This document shows, one piece after another, positions 1 to 9,799 of a stretch of DNA of 62,203 nt. Made by a program: the position numbers and the translations under genes. The DNA lies in assembly GCA_030426385.1 (NCBI GenBank), contig JAUHYI010000017.1, positions 1 through 62,203 of the forward strand, written 5' to 3'. Source of the stretch: Phycisphaerae bacterium. Its GTDB lineage: Bacteria; Planctomycetota; Phycisphaerae; Phycisphaerales; Phycisphaeraceae. The notes beneath the pieces were generated by a model, which was not told where the DNA came from, made no database searches, and worked only from the letters and a program-made list of their open reading frames with translations. Every line of letters starts with the position of its first letter. Within the stretch, counting starts at the first letter, position 1.

Positions 1-336
1 TCGACGAATTGCACCTGGCCATGTTGGCACGGTTGGCACGCGAATGCTTGCCTTGGCCGGGGTCACTGTCTGGAGGGGGCGGGTGTAACCCCATGATTTG
101 TTTAACGGATCAGCTTGCGATCCTGTGGAGCAATGCAATGTGTGTGATCGCTGGCCAGAGATCGTCGAAGATTTGCATAGGTCTGTTAGTTTAGATCGGT
201 ATCGTGCCGATGGTCGTAGCGCGCCTCGCCAGCAATGTTCGGCTGATGTTGTTGCAGCCACAATAATGGCGATCGAGAAACGCAAAATCCAGCGTCGCGA
301 CTCGGTCAGCGGCGTCTGAAAATTGTGAGAAAATCC
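1..336. other. left-edge region with no confident gene
   Basis: A frame is open from the left edge to a stop at 192-194 and could be the 3' end of a gene that begins outside the window, but its translated tail (ending ...KICIGLLV) matches no family I recognise. The short overlapping frames between 98 and 319 show no signal peptide or domain. I see nothing else convincing before the promoter at 337. Confidence 0.3.
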
Positions 337-364
337 TTGACAAAGACCGTTTTGGAATTACACT
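337..364 (+). promoter_or_regulatory. sigma-70-type promoter of the GntR regulator gene
   Basis: A perfect -35 hexamer TTGACA (337-342) is followed 16 bp later by TACACT (359-364), a 4/6 match to TATAAT. The start codon lies 37 bp downstream. The -10 box runs into the palindrome at 362-379, so a protein bound there would block this promoter. Confidence 0.6.
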
Positions 365-379
365 AATACCGGTATTAGT
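362..379. promoter_or_regulatory. perfect 18-bp palindrome, probable GntR autoregulatory operator
   Basis: ACTAATACCGGTATTAGT is a perfect 18-bp palindrome centred between 370 and 371. It overlaps the -10 box and lies 21 bp before the start codon of a GntR-family gene. GntR regulators of this size commonly bind such palindromes and repress themselves. A partial extra half-site (CGGTAT) follows at 390-395. That the neighbouring regulator binds here is an inference. Confidence 0.65.
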
Positions 380-400
380 ATTTTAAAATCGGTATATTTG

Positions 401-1549
401 ATGATAAAGCGTGGAAAAACACCTGTTACGAATCAGCGCCAACTGCTGGAGAAAATTCGTAACCATATTGTTTGCGGAGATTTAGGGCCAGGTGCCCGTT
501 TGCCAACACGGACGGAAATCCGCGATCGTTTCGGCGTGTCGAACGACATGGTGCGTGCCGTGTTTGATCGCTTGTTACGCGAAGGATTTGTGGATTCCCA
601 GGGTAGCCGGGGGACATTTGTCGCTGATTATCCGCCGCATCTGTATCACTACGCGTTGGTGTTTCAGGGCCACCCCCAGGAAAGTACTGAGCAACCTTGG
701 TCACAGCACTGGAAAGCGTTGGCCGATTCGGCGGCACTGTTACAGCGACATTCGCCTGTGCCACGAAAGATCATTACTTATCACGATGTCAACGGCCACG
801 ATGACAGTGAAAGTCAACGGCAATTGATCCGCGATGCTTCGGAAAATCGCTTGGCGGGTGTGATGTTCGTCAACTCGGTGTTTGTTCTTGAAGATTCACC
901 GTTGTTGGAAATGGATATACCGCGTGTGAGTTTTAATACTGCGACGGTCAGATTGCCTCAGGTCCATGGGGTGTATGTCGATTTCATGAGTTTTATCGAC
1001 AAGGCACTGGATGAAATAGTGGCCCAGGGAAGACGGCGTGTGGCAGCGCTGGTTGTCGGTAATTGGGATATTTCCTGCGAAGAACATTGGGATCAGGCGA
1101 TCGCTAAGCGTGGTCTGGTTTGCCCTTCCTATTGGCGGCAAGCGGTGGCGTATCCCTATTCGCGTTGGGCCAATGAGGCGGTGCAATTGTTGATGCGTGG
1201 CAAGCCTGAGGAACAGCCTGATGCGATGGTGATTTTTGATGATCACCTGGTCAATGATGCCTCGCGTGGCCTGGTGGCTTCGGGCATGCAAGTTCCAGAG
1301 CAAGTGCATGTGGTGGCCCATTGTAATTTCCCTTTGCAGAACGAAAATTTACTGCCGATTCGTCGGCTCGGCCCGGATACTCGACAGATGATGGCTTCGG
1401 CCATTGAATGCATCGATCGCTTACGCGCTCACGAACCTTTGCCATCGCACAACATAGGCCATGTCCCACTGTTTGATCATGAAATTAGCAAGCAGATGCC
1501 TATGCCTGTCACCAAGCCGTTAAGTGTTTCGAGAAGTGCACCCGTTTAA
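401..1549 (+). CDS. GntR-family regulator with LacI-like sensor domain
   Basis: A cytoplasmic transcription regulator of 382 residues. Residues 1-75 form a GntR winged helix-turn-helix (RLPTRTEIRDRFGVSNDMVR... then GFVDSQGSRGTFV in the wing). Residues about 80-370 look like a LacI/periplasmic-binding-protein sensor, the arrangement of AraR-type repressors, so a small sugar is the likely ligand. The ATG at 401 was chosen over the TTG three bases earlier. Its promoter overlaps an 18-bp palindrome, pointing to autoregulation. It is followed on the same strand by a LamG PEP-CTERM protein and glycosidase-like genes, which it may control. The ligand is unknown. Confidence 0.85.
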   Translation: MIKRGKTPVTNQRQLLEKIRNHIVCGDLGPGARLPTRTEIRDRFGVSNDMVRAVFDRLLREGFVDSQGSRGTFVADYPPHLYHYALVFQGHPQESTEQPWSQHWKALADSAALLQRHSPVPRKIITYHDVNGHDDSESQRQLIRDASENRLAGVMFVNSVFVLEDSPLLEMDIPRVSFNTATVRLPQVHGVYVDFMSFIDKALDEIVAQGRRRVAALVVGNWDISCEEHWDQAIAKRGLVCPSYWRQAVAYPYSRWANEAVQLLMRGKPEEQPDAMVIFDDHLVNDASRGLVASGMQVPEQVHVVAHCNFPLQNENLLPIRRLGPDTRQMMASAIECIDRLRAHEPLPSHNIGHVPLFDHEISKQMPMPVTKPLSVSRSAPV

Positions 1550-1610
1550 GTTTTATCTGACTTTTGTGAAAGTGTTGATTATGTACACCCCCCTAAATGG
1601 AGATGAGTTG

Positions 1611-2417
1611 ATGAAAGAATTGCATCTGACCAAGCGTTTTGTCTTATCGTTTGCCGTCGTGATCCTTGTGGGATTGGTTTTTGCTCATCCACAAACCAGC
1701 TCGGCTGATTTGATCGGCTATTGGAATTTTGGCGAAGGCTCGGGTACCACGGCACTTGATTCATCTGGCAATGGCTATCACGGCGCGCACAATGGCGATC
1801 CAACCTATGTCACCGGCCCGACTGGCTTCGGCACGGCCTTGGCACTCGACGGTTCGGGTGACTATGTTGAAATCACCGGGACCGGCGCTGGGGCGCATGA
1901 CCTGAACCTGGTCGACACCGACTACACCATTGCGTTCTGGCTCGACTACACCTCGGGCGCGCGCATCATCAATATGGATGACGGTAATGACACCGGAGGG
2001 GGTTACTCGATTCGCTCACAGGGAAGCGCTGTGTCACTCAGCCATTTCGGAGCACCATCCAGTTTCAATGGTTCTACCGGCCAAGTATTTAGCCCCGGAT
2101 GGAAGCATTACGCATTCGTGTATTCGAATTCTGGCGACGGCGCGATTCGTCTATATGTCAACGGCGTGCTCAGCTTTACGTCTTCGACTGGACGATCGCC
2201 GTTGGATAGCGAAGAAAACGACCCGCTATGGTTCGGTGGTATTCCCGCGTACGGCCAGTATCTCAACGGCACACTTGACGAGGTCCGGATCTACAACGAA
2301 GCGCTCGATAGCAATGCGATTCAGGCGTTACAAGTCATTCCTGAGCCAGCCTCGGCCGGACTGATCGTTGCCGGTTTGGCCATGATGGCGCCACGACGTA
2401 GCAAACGCAAGCGTTAA
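1611..2417 (+). CDS. secreted LamG-domain protein with PEP-CTERM anchor
   Basis: 268 residues from the ATG at 1611, which has GGAGA at 1599-1603; upstream in-frame starts have no ribosome site and would bury the signal peptide. An N-terminal signal peptide (FVLSFAVVILVGLVFAH, cleavage probably after SSA) precedes a LamG/concanavalin-like beta-sandwich (starting LIGYWNFGEGSGTTALDSSG and ending LDEVRIYNEALD). Such domains bind glycans. The C-terminus is a PEP-CTERM signal: PEPASAG, a hydrophobic stretch, then RRSKRKR. In this family an exosortase removes the tail and directs the protein to the cell surface or matrix; no exosortase gene is in the window. Confidence 0.85.
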   Translation: MKELHLTKRFVLSFAVVILVGLVFAHPQTSSADLIGYWNFGEGSGTTALDSSGNGYHGAHNGDPTYVTGPTGFGTALALDGSGDYVEITGTGAGAHDLNLVDTDYTIAFWLDYTSGARIINMDDGNDTGGGYSIRSQGSAVSLSHFGAPSSFNGSTGQVFSPGWKHYAFVYSNSGDGAIRLYVNGVLSFTSSTGRSPLDSEENDPLWFGGIPAYGQYLNGTLDEVRIYNEALDSNAIQALQVIPEPASAGLIVAGLAMMAPRRSKRKR

Positions 2418-2440
2418 ACCGAGGGCCCTCAATCTCGGTT
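2417..2440 (+). terminator. stem-loop after the LamG gene
   Basis: AACCGAG (2417-2423) pairs with CTCGGTT (2434-2440) around a 10-base loop, directly after the stop codon. There is no U-tract, so it may stabilise the mRNA end rather than terminate. Confidence 0.35.
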
Positions 2441-2521
2441 GTCGCCCAGGTGTCGTAAAGTCACATCAGCGTGCGCCGCATTGAATGCAACAGAAGCCAA
2501 TTTTTTGTATCGGATACTTTC

Positions 2522-3655
2522 ATGATTGAACGTATTGGCTTTTGGGATTACACCTGTCCGCGTCACGGTTCGCTCGAAACGTACACGGCCGACGATTGGG
2601 ATCGCCTGCTCGACGACATGGCTGCTGGTGGGTTCAATGCTTTGGCGCTATCGGTGAAATGGTTGACCACTGGTTATTTTTCTTCGTTGCCCTGGTTGGA
2701 TCAGGATCCCAATTGTACTGCGATCGCCAGCAGGAATGAATTGATTGAACATGCCTTGCGTGGCGCAGCAGCGCGGGGAATTGAAGTTTGGCTGTTGGTG
2801 GTTGGGACGCAGTATCACGAACCAAGTTTCGGCATCGCGCCAGCGAATCCTGGGGCGCGGTGGGGCGACATCGGTTTGTATGATTTGGATCATCCTGAAA
2901 TACAGTCGCGTATTTTGCAAATGTATGCGGAAATCGCTGATCTATTTGGTTCCATGGTGTCGGGTATCGTTGTCGAACTGGAACTATGCGATGGCGATGC
3001 GCCTCACCGCAAACCTATCTACAACGCCTGGGCTCAGGCCAACAACCAACCTGATTACGATGCGATCCATGAGATCGATTTGGAACCACGCAGTTATCCG
3101 TTTGTCTGTTGGCGTAATTTTACCACCGATCGTCGCATCGACATGCTTGATAAAATTCGCGACACGATGGTTGAGCATGGCTACGCAGGTCAGTTCGCCA
3201 CGCTTGTCGAGCTGGAAAATATTCCTGGTGCTGTGGTTCGCAACGTTAACATCGAACGGTTACGCCAAGCGCTGCCTGACTGGGAGCTGGTCACCTACGA
3301 CAGTGTGTACGATCGCAACGTCAACCGCCTGGCCACGATGGGGTTTTGTATCGATGAACCCAAGCAACTGGGATTTGACGTGCAATACCTGACGCGTGGT
3401 GTGATGACGTTTGCCGCAGGCTGGGGTGAACAGGTGGTTGATCTGGAAACCCAGTGGCGTCAATCCATCGAAGACGTGTTAGCTCATCCGCCTCAAACAT
3501 TATGGTTTATGGGTAGCGATGCGCGTCACGATGGCTCCGTTTGCAACCTATCCAAGCTGCCAGCGTTTGGTTTCAACGATGGTCGAACTGCTCGCTTGAA
3601 ACTCATGGCTCTTGCTCAAGAAATGAACCTCATTGAACCCATCAAATCATCATGA
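2522..3655 (+). CDS. putative TIM-barrel glycosidase-like protein
   Basis: About 377 residues from ATG 2522; a GTG at 2471 is possible but adds residues that do not look like a signal peptide. The pattern [15 protein letters not shown] near the start, with [20 protein letters not shown] and later strand-helix repeats including VVELELCDG, suggests a (beta/alpha)8 fold of the glycoside-hydrolase type. I do not recognise the exact family and do not assign catalytic residues. No signal peptide is seen, so it probably acts in the cytoplasm. The next gene starts within its stop codon (ATGA), so the two are probably co-translated. Confidence 0.55.
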   Translation: MIERIGFWDYTCPRHGSLETYTADDWDRLLDDMAAGGFNALALSVKWLTTGYFSSLPWLDQDPNCTAIASRNELIEHALRGAAARGIEVWLLVVGTQYHEPSFGIAPANPGARWGDIGLYDLDHPEIQSRILQMYAEIADLFGSMVSGIVVELELCDGDAPHRKPIYNAWAQANNQPDYDAIHEIDLEPRSYPFVCWRNFTTDRRIDMLDKIRDTMVEHGYAGQFATLVELENIPGAVVRNVNIERLRQALPDWELVTYDSVYDRNVNRLATMGFCIDEPKQLGFDVQYLTRGVMTFAAGWGEQVVDLETQWRQSIEDVLAHPPQTLWFMGSDARHDGSVCNLSKLPAFGFNDGRTARLKLMALAQEMNLIEPIKSS

Positions 3656-4506
3656 TCAAAATGCCATCCATTCCAAATTGTCGTTCGGCGCGATGCCAGG
3701 CGTTTACGTTGGTGGAATTGTTGGTGGTGATCAGTATTATGGCCCTGTTGATTTCGCTATTGTTGCCGGGATTGCAACAGGCTCAACTAGCGGCGATGCG
3801 GTCGAAATGTTTGTCAAACATGCGCCAATCATTGATCGCGCTTAATGCCTATGGCGCGGATGATGGGGAATTTCCATTCAACATTGCTAAAGGTGGTACG
3901 CCGGTGTTCAGTGGTTATCCTGCGTTCCAGTATCTGGGCGGGCCATCGCCAATTGCGTACTCGGGGATAGAAGGCCATTGGCGAGCCTACTTGTTCGAAA
4001 TGGGATATGTGACGTCATACCAGGCCTTGGGCTGCTCCGTGCCGACACCGCGTGAATGGCATGAGACTGTCGCCCAGACGGTCAACTATTTGGAAACTAA
4101 CACCAGTTTTGATTCGCTATTTGAATTTCCGCCCTACGCCTACATGGGACCGGGCGTGGATATTTATGGTTCCGGGACCTACGCCACTGGCTTTGCCACC
4201 CCGCGATTCAGTGGTTCGGGGGGAATTATACGCACCAGTCGATCCTATAAGTTTCACAACTCGCATCCGATTCTCAGCGAATTATTTCCGGGCTATGTAT
4301 GGCCAGCCAACGCACGGCGATATACCCCGCACTCCCACCGCTTGTCTTTCGACAGCACACCCAATGGTGAACCTCGCACCAACGATCGTATTTACGACCA
4401 CAGCATCGGTTGGACCGATGGCCATGCTTACCATTTCATGGATAGCGAGGTCGGTTATACGTACTACGACATCGGCCACGATTGGGATGACATCATCGCC
4501 AAATAG
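3652..4506 (+). CDS. prepilin-like secreted protein (type II secretion pseudopilin N-terminus)
   Basis: 284 residues. After a short basic leader comes the prepilin peptidase site and hydrophobic helix [20 protein letters not shown] (residues about 17-36), followed by [21 protein letters not shown], the continuation seen in the large DUF1559-like/pseudopilin group of planctomycetes. The C-terminus carries the usual [10 protein letters not shown] segment. Glu at position +5 after the cleavage site is present. It overlaps the preceding gene by four bases. Function beyond type IV pilin-like processing is unknown. Confidence 0.85.
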   Translation: MIKMPSIPNCRSARCQAFTLVELLVVISIMALLISLLLPGLQQAQLAAMRSKCLSNMRQSLIALNAYGADDGEFPFNIAKGGTPVFSGYPAFQYLGGPSPIAYSGIEGHWRAYLFEMGYVTSYQALGCSVPTPREWHETVAQTVNYLETNTSFDSLFEFPPYAYMGPGVDIYGSGTYATGFATPRFSGSGGIIRTSRSYKFHNSHPILSELFPGYVWPANARRYTPHSHRLSFDSTPNGEPRTNDRIYDHSIGWTDGHAYHFMDSEVGYTYYDIGHDWDDIIAK

Positions 4507-4528
4507 AGCGCCGTAGCGCTGGATTTTT
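4507..4528 (+). terminator. weak intrinsic terminator after prepilin-like gene
   Basis: AGCGC (4507-4511) pairs with GCGCT (4516-4520) across CGTA, followed by GGA and TTTTT (4524-4528). The stem is only 5 bp, so the call is tentative. Confidence 0.4.
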
Positions 4529-4577
4529 CATCCCGGGGCTATCCTATACCCTTGAATTTTATAGAAAAGGTTTCCTC

Positions 4578-7500
4578 ATGATTACATGTCAGACACAATA
4601 CCGAGTCAACATTGTTTTTTTTATAGCGTTGATCTCGGCGTTGGCATTGACAATGATGTCTGCGTCAGATTGCCTTGCTGATCTGACCATTCACCAGCCA
4701 TTGCGACGAAGCGTTTACCAGACCAATGAAGTTATTCCGTTGGCGGTGGTGCACGATAATTCGGACCAATCCGCCAAGTTGGTGGTGACAGTGACGCGGG
4801 ATGGTGGAATCGGAACCAGCTACACGTTTGACGTAGGGGCAAGCGATACACGTAAAACTGGTGTGACGACAGATCATGTCAACCTGAACGGTCGGCTACT
4901 GCGGCCGGGACAATATACGGTTTCGGTCAGCGTTGGCGATCAGAGTGCGAACGCTGAGTTTGAAGTTTTTTCGCAAGTGCGTAGCTCGTCGTATCGCTTG
5001 ATCAACTGGGGTACGGCAGAAAAAGAAAATCGATTGGAAATCGGCGACAGCAAGTATGGCTACAACTTGTTCTATGGTCAGGGTGGGAGTGATCCGAACG
5101 GCTATTTCATTCGGGCGGGCGTGGATTTTGTGCCCAACTGTGTGATGGGGGGCGGGCATCAGATGAACCTGCGTATGGAATGCGACTGGTCGGATCCGTA
5201 TGCGGTGCGCGGTGGAATGATCAGTGCGGCGAAGTTTGCCTTGCGTGACCGGACATTGCCGAACGTGCCGATGATCCATTTTTTTGATGAGCCGGGATTG
5301 ACCTGGCATGAGGATTCAGTGTCAGGTGATCTGACCGCGCATGGTGTGCCAGCCCAGGTGCGTGCGTATGAAGCAGCGTTCAACAAAACCTATTTGTCGC
5401 ATCATGAGGTCGATGCGGATAAGCCCGAATCGCTTGCACAATGGAAACATTGGACGAAATGGAAACTGGGTTTCATGGATGCGGCCTGGAAACTGGGGCA
5501 GCACAGCGTCAGCGATATCGATTCGTCAATGTTGTCGGTGACGCAATCGCAATATGGTTTCCCAGCGTTTACCGATGGTTACTATTTCAATGTGGCCCGC
5601 TCGTTGCCGATCGTTAGCGGACACGGTGGCTACCATGACTGGGGGCCGGGCTTTTTCAATCCAGGGATGACGCTATCGATATCCCGAGGACGCGATCATG
5701 AAAAGGAATGCTGGTACCTGCCGACGTGGTATGCCAACACGACCAACGATCAGTATCGTGTCGAACAATATTTGTCGTTTATCACGGGTATTCAAGGGTT
5801 AATGTCGCCGCCGCCGCTGGAGCCAACCAAGAACCCGATTGCCCGCGAAGCGATCATTGAAACCAACAGCGTGATGGGCAAGTTGGGGACAATCTTCTCA
5901 ACCATGCCCGTGACGTATCAGCCGGTGGCCATGTTGTATTCGATCTCGAATGGTCTGGACGAGCAGGCGCGTTCGCTCACCGACAAGAAAATTTATTACG
6001 CCCATGACACGGCCCATGGCGATTCGCTGCCGTTCACCTATCTGGCAGGTAAACTCAACCAGCAACATTTTATGACAGTGGTTGAAGAGGATATTATCGA
6101 CGGCACGTTGGCACAGCGTTACAAGGTATTGGTGATTGGTGCGGTGTCCTATCTGGGCGATGGCGTGATCAACGCGTTGGAAGATTACATTGCTGATGGT
6201 GGTAAGGTGCTGGTGTACGATTCCACGGTTGTGATCGAAGGTGCAATTGATCTGGGCGTTAAGGCCGAGTTGCCCGAACAGGCGAAATTTGATGAATTGC
6301 AAAAGACGGGAGATCGGGACAGTTATCTTCCGTTGTCGACGACGGCAAAGTTTCTGGACGGTGCCAAGGCGTTGGCCCAAGCGATTGGTACACACCTGGA
6401 TGAGGCGGGGATCAATCCGGTTATCGAAACCGATGTGCCTACGATCGTGGCCATTAAACATGGGTATGGTGATGTGATGTATGTGTTCGCATTGAATGCG
6501 ACGCCTGATCGCGCCGAAGGCTCATCGATTGATCCGATTGCGGTTGACGCGACGATCGGTGTGCCAACCGAAGGTCGTGCTATTTACGATGCAATGGCCG
6601 GTGGTGCGGCATCAGGCTTGACGGTTAAGGATGGCGTGGCGTCAGGCCAACTGGCGTTTGGCGCAGGCCAGTTGCGCGTGTGGGCCTTGACATCCCAGCC
6701 GATCGGAAAAGTGAGTCTGTCCGCGCCGGTGGTGACGCATGATCTGACTCAACATGAACAGCCGATCACGTTGAACCTGACCGCTACGGTATTGGATGAT
6801 CAGTCGAACGTTCTGTCCGGTGCCATTCCGATGCGTGTGACGGTGACCGATCCTAATGGCGAGGTGCGTTATGAATTGCATCGCGCGACGGATCGCGGTG
6901 TGCTGGAATTGGCATTGCCCATGGCGGGTAATGATGCGGATGGTGCATGGCAGGTGACGGTGACCGAACTGTTGGCCAACACGCAGGGCGAGCGTTCGTT
7001 TGCCTATCAAAGCCTCAAGCGTCCGGCTTCGACCGCAGGTTTGACCGAGCGGGCGGTGGCCTTTGGTGGCGACTTGCAGCATGTGTTTGAATTTGCCCGG
7101 CGACATCATGATGTGACGATCGTCGTGGGTGATAGCGATTACAACCGCTCAGCGGCTGAACGTTTGAAGAAAATTCTCGAGCCATGGGACATGCGTTGCA
7201 CGATCGTGGATGCGGCGAGCGTCGGCCCACGTCCGATCATCGAAGCCGAAGCGCCAACATGGTCGGGTGGTTATACGCACACCCGACGAGACACGGTCAA
7301 GCCCGGTCAGGAAAACGGTGTTGAATACGTTGGGTTTAACCTGATGGGGCCGACGATTTTGATAGGAAATCCTGACGATCATGCGGTGATCAAGTTCCTG
7401 GCTGAACCGCGATGGGGCTTCCTGCCTTACGCACCGAAGCGCAATGTGTTTCCCGGTGGCTCGCGTGGCTACGTGGCCTGGCAACGTGATGCGGTGCAAC

Positions 7501-7643
7501 GTGGCGTCGAGTCGGTGACATTGATTGCCTACGACAAAACCGGCATGCACGAAGCGGTTGGTTCATTTTACGAAGCAGCCATTGGGATGGAACCGTTGAC
7601 GCAGTGGGTGCAACCTGTTGCAGTCAGCAAATCGAATCCCTGA
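4578..7643 (+). CDS. large secreted putative glycosyl hydrolase (GH42-like layout)
   Basis: 1021 residues. A hydrophobic signal segment (IVFFIALISALALTMM, residues 12-27) ends near CLADLTI. A beta-sandwich of about 100 residues follows. Residues about 130-420 look like a TIM barrel (RLINWGTAEKEN..., VPMIHFFDEPGLTW), and residues 440-640 resemble the trimerisation-like Rossmann domain of GH42-type proteins (VLVIGAVSYLGDGVINALED). The rest is beta-rich. The HFFDEP segment is a candidate acidic active-site strand, but this is inference. A short AGG lies before the ATG. It sits among lyase and glycosidase genes, so extracellular polysaccharide breakdown is the likely role. Confidence 0.6.
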   Translation: MITCQTQYRVNIVFFIALISALALTMMSASDCLADLTIHQPLRRSVYQTNEVIPLAVVHDNSDQSAKLVVTVTRDGGIGTSYTFDVGASDTRKTGVTTDHVNLNGRLLRPGQYTVSVSVGDQSANAEFEVFSQVRSSSYRLINWGTAEKENRLEIGDSKYGYNLFYGQGGSDPNGYFIRAGVDFVPNCVMGGGHQMNLRMECDWSDPYAVRGGMISAAKFALRDRTLPNVPMIHFFDEPGLTWHEDSVSGDLTAHGVPAQVRAYEAAFNKTYLSHHEVDADKPESLAQWKHWTKWKLGFMDAAWKLGQHSVSDIDSSMLSVTQSQYGFPAFTDGYYFNVARSLPIVSGHGGYHDWGPGFFNPGMTLSISRGRDHEKECWYLPTWYANTTNDQYRVEQYLSFITGIQGLMSPPPLEPTKNPIAREAIIETNSVMGKLGTIFSTMPVTYQPVAMLYSISNGLDEQARSLTDKKIYYAHDTAHGDSLPFTYLAGKLNQQHFMTVVEEDIIDGTLAQRYKVLVIGAVSYLGDGVINALEDYIADGGKVLVYDSTVVIEGAIDLGVKAELPEQAKFDELQKTGDRDSYLPLSTTAKFLDGAKALAQAIGTHLDEAGINPVIETDVPTIVAIKHGYGDVMYVFALNATPDRAEGSSIDPIAVDATIGVPTEGRAIYDAMAGGAASGLTVKDGVASGQLAFGAGQLRVWALTSQPIGKVSLSAPVVTHDLTQHEQPITLNLTATVLDDQSNVLSGAIPMRVTVTDPNGEVRYELHRATDRGVLELALPMAGNDADGAWQVTVTELLANTQGERSFAYQSLKRPASTAGLTERAVAFGGDLQHVFEFARRHHDVTIVVGDSDYNRSAAERLKKILEPWDMRCTIVDAASVGPRPIIEAEAPTWSGGYTHTRRDTVKPGQENGVEYVGFNLMGPTILIGNPDDHAVIKFLAEPRWGFLPYAPKRNVFPGGSRGYVAWQRDAVQRGVESVTLIAYDKTGMHEAVGSFYEAAIGMEPLTQWVQPVAVSKSNP

Positions 7644-7654
7644 TTTTTAAATGG

Positions 7655-9799
7655 ATGGTGAATCGACCGGATGAATTTACGAACAAGCCATGGTTATTTG
7701 AGTTACACATGAATCCGACAGGCGAAAAAAAAATATCAGCAACATCAACAGGTACCTGGGTTGATGTGGGATGCGCTCGAGTTGAACTGTTGTCACGAGA
7801 TGACAATACATTCGCGGGTATTGGTCGGATTACGATTCACGATCGATTGGTTCGCAGTGGCCGTTTGCCTATTACCATTCGCACGACGAGTTACAGTGGC
7901 CATATTTTGGCCGAGTTGCAGTTGGTGGATGTGGAGCAGAAGTCCGACGAGGTGCGTGTTCGATTGGATGCGATTTTTGAAAATGCGCCCACGAAGATGA
8001 TGCGTGATCATAGCTTTGATCCGATTCACGACACCAGTGACTGGGATGAGAAAACGCTTGAAAAACGCGGTGAAATCGCGCTGGTGCTTAGGCCCGCGCA
8101 AGATGATTTTGAAGGCATTGGCTTTGAGGGCTTGGCCTATCACTGGGAATACAACAGCAGTGATTTGCCGTTGTTTTATCTGATCGATCAGGCCAGTTGG
8201 GAAATTGATGGCGATGTTAACGGCGCGACGATGGTGTCGCAGTCGTCCTGTTCGGATCCGTTGGTCACGATCGAACCCGACACTGCCTGGACCACCGAGG
8301 GGTTGATGCATTGGGATCTGGATGCTCCCAATCCCGTCATGACGCACAACCTGCCACGGTGGGCTTCGCATCAGGCATTCGATTTTCAATACAAGGGCAA
8401 TGTCACGTTAATCGGGGTGTATGAGCGCGTGGGTTTGATTCGCAGTTTGCTCAAACGCGAGCCGGGCTGCGCGGAACTGAAATGTTTTGACAAGCACATT
8501 GATGATGAAACAGGTACGTTTGCCACAGTGCCGAAAAAAATCCTGATCAACACGGAGGCCAAAACTGTTACAGATCAACGCAACCTGTGGACATGGATCA
8601 TGGACGAGGTGCACAAACGGGCACGCGGGGAATTCGGCCTGCGTGAGGAACCGATGGTGCCCATGGTTTCGCACAACTATTGGCGTAATTTTACAGTTGA
8701 TACTTACGACAAGGATTTGTTGCCTGCCACAGAGGCCATTGGTGCTCGCGCGGTGTACCTGGATCACTTGAAAAAATCAGCGATGACTGACAACACGCCT
8801 CATCCCGGTAAATTTTCATGGAACATGTGCTGTAGCCATGAGTATGAAATCGCACCGGAACTCGGTGGCAATGAAGGCGTCAGGCGCTTAATCGATAAGG
8901 CCAGCAAGCGCAACATACGCGTGATGAGTTGGACCAACAACGAGCAAGCATTGTCAAGCCCGCTCAACAGTGTCGAGCACGATAAAAAAAGCTGGTACAT
9001 CCTTATGGAAGACACTCGGCTCAAGTACGGCGGGGCTTACTCGAGTGTCATGTCGTTCATGAACACAGCCAATGATGACATGCGTAGCTATTTCATCGAC
9101 AGTCACAAAAAGATCAAGGATGAGTCGGGGCTTGACGCTTTTATGTTTGACAGTTTCTATAACATGGGCTTTATGCCTGTGTCGTATGCCAACGGCAAGC
9201 CTCACACCATTTGGCGACAAACCTTGCAAATGATTAAGGAATTGCAGGATGCAGGCATAAAATTCTGTATCGAATCATTCGGTCCTTTCGGGCAGGTGAT
9301 GCACGGTTGTCCGCGTTCGTATTCGATCGATCGCGCCTGGGTTGTATATAAAATTTGCCTGGGTAATGATTACACGACCGTGCCAACCGGGAAGGCATAC
9401 GACGACCCACGCGCAGCAGAAGGCGCAGCTATTTATTACCTGTTGGCTCATATGACGCACCCGGTCATGCAGTTATTCAAAGATGACAAGCGCATTGACG
9501 AGCGCTGGGGTGAAGTTCATCGTCAGGCGATGGACGATTATCATGAAGTTTTGCCCAAGTTGTCGCGACGATTTTTGCAGGAAGATGATCAGGGGGTGTT
9601 GTGGCATGACGCTGATAAAACATGCGCGACGCTGTTCAATTTTGTCGATCGCGAATTGGCATTGCCTGGCCGTGTGTACGATTTGACCGAACGCCGTGAG
9701 TTGCCTGGCGGAAAAGCGTACGACCTGAAATCCTGTCACACCTATACGATCGAGCATGATGTATTGCCAGTCTCCGTCCTCGAATCGGCCAATGCATGA
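7655..9799 (+). CDS. alpha-galactosidase-like TIM-barrel protein
   Basis: About 714 residues from ATG 7655; ATG 7709 is also possible. The first 250 residues are beta-rich and the middle has a barrel with ARAVYLDHLKKSAMTD, VRRLIDKASKRNIRVMSWTNN and GLDAFMFDSFYNMGF. The strand ending in FMFDSF places an Asp where clan GH-D enzymes (GH27/36) carry the nucleophile. I infer a glycoside hydrolase but cannot name the family. No signal peptide is seen. The stop codon overlaps the start of a truncated SDR gene. Confidence 0.55.
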   Translation: MVNRPDEFTNKPWLFELHMNPTGEKKISATSTGTWVDVGCARVELLSRDDNTFAGIGRITIHDRLVRSGRLPITIRTTSYSGHILAELQLVDVEQKSDEVRVRLDAIFENAPTKMMRDHSFDPIHDTSDWDEKTLEKRGEIALVLRPAQDDFEGIGFEGLAYHWEYNSSDLPLFYLIDQASWEIDGDVNGATMVSQSSCSDPLVTIEPDTAWTTEGLMHWDLDAPNPVMTHNLPRWASHQAFDFQYKGNVTLIGVYERVGLIRSLLKREPGCAELKCFDKHIDDETGTFATVPKKILINTEAKTVTDQRNLWTWIMDEVHKRARGEFGLREEPMVPMVSHNYWRNFTVDTYDKDLLPATEAIGARAVYLDHLKKSAMTDNTPHPGKFSWNMCCSHEYEIAPELGGNEGVRRLIDKASKRNIRVMSWTNNEQALSSPLNSVEHDKKSWYILMEDTRLKYGGAYSSVMSFMNTANDDMRSYFIDSHKKIKDESGLDAFMFDSFYNMGFMPVSYANGKPHTIWRQTLQMIKELQDAGIKFCIESFGPFGQVMHGCPRSYSIDRAWVVYKICLGNDYTTVPTGKAYDDPRAAEGAAIYYLLAHMTHPVMQLFKDDKRIDERWGEVHRQAMDDYHEVLPKLSRRFLQEDDQGVLWHDADKTCATLFNFVDRELALPGRVYDLTERRELPGGKAYDLKSCHTYTIEHDVLPVSVLESANA

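Noticed and set aside
6642..7550. Overlapping minus-strand frames across the large secreted protein gene
   Set aside because: They are mirror frames of a convincing gene with a signal peptide and have no domain of their own.
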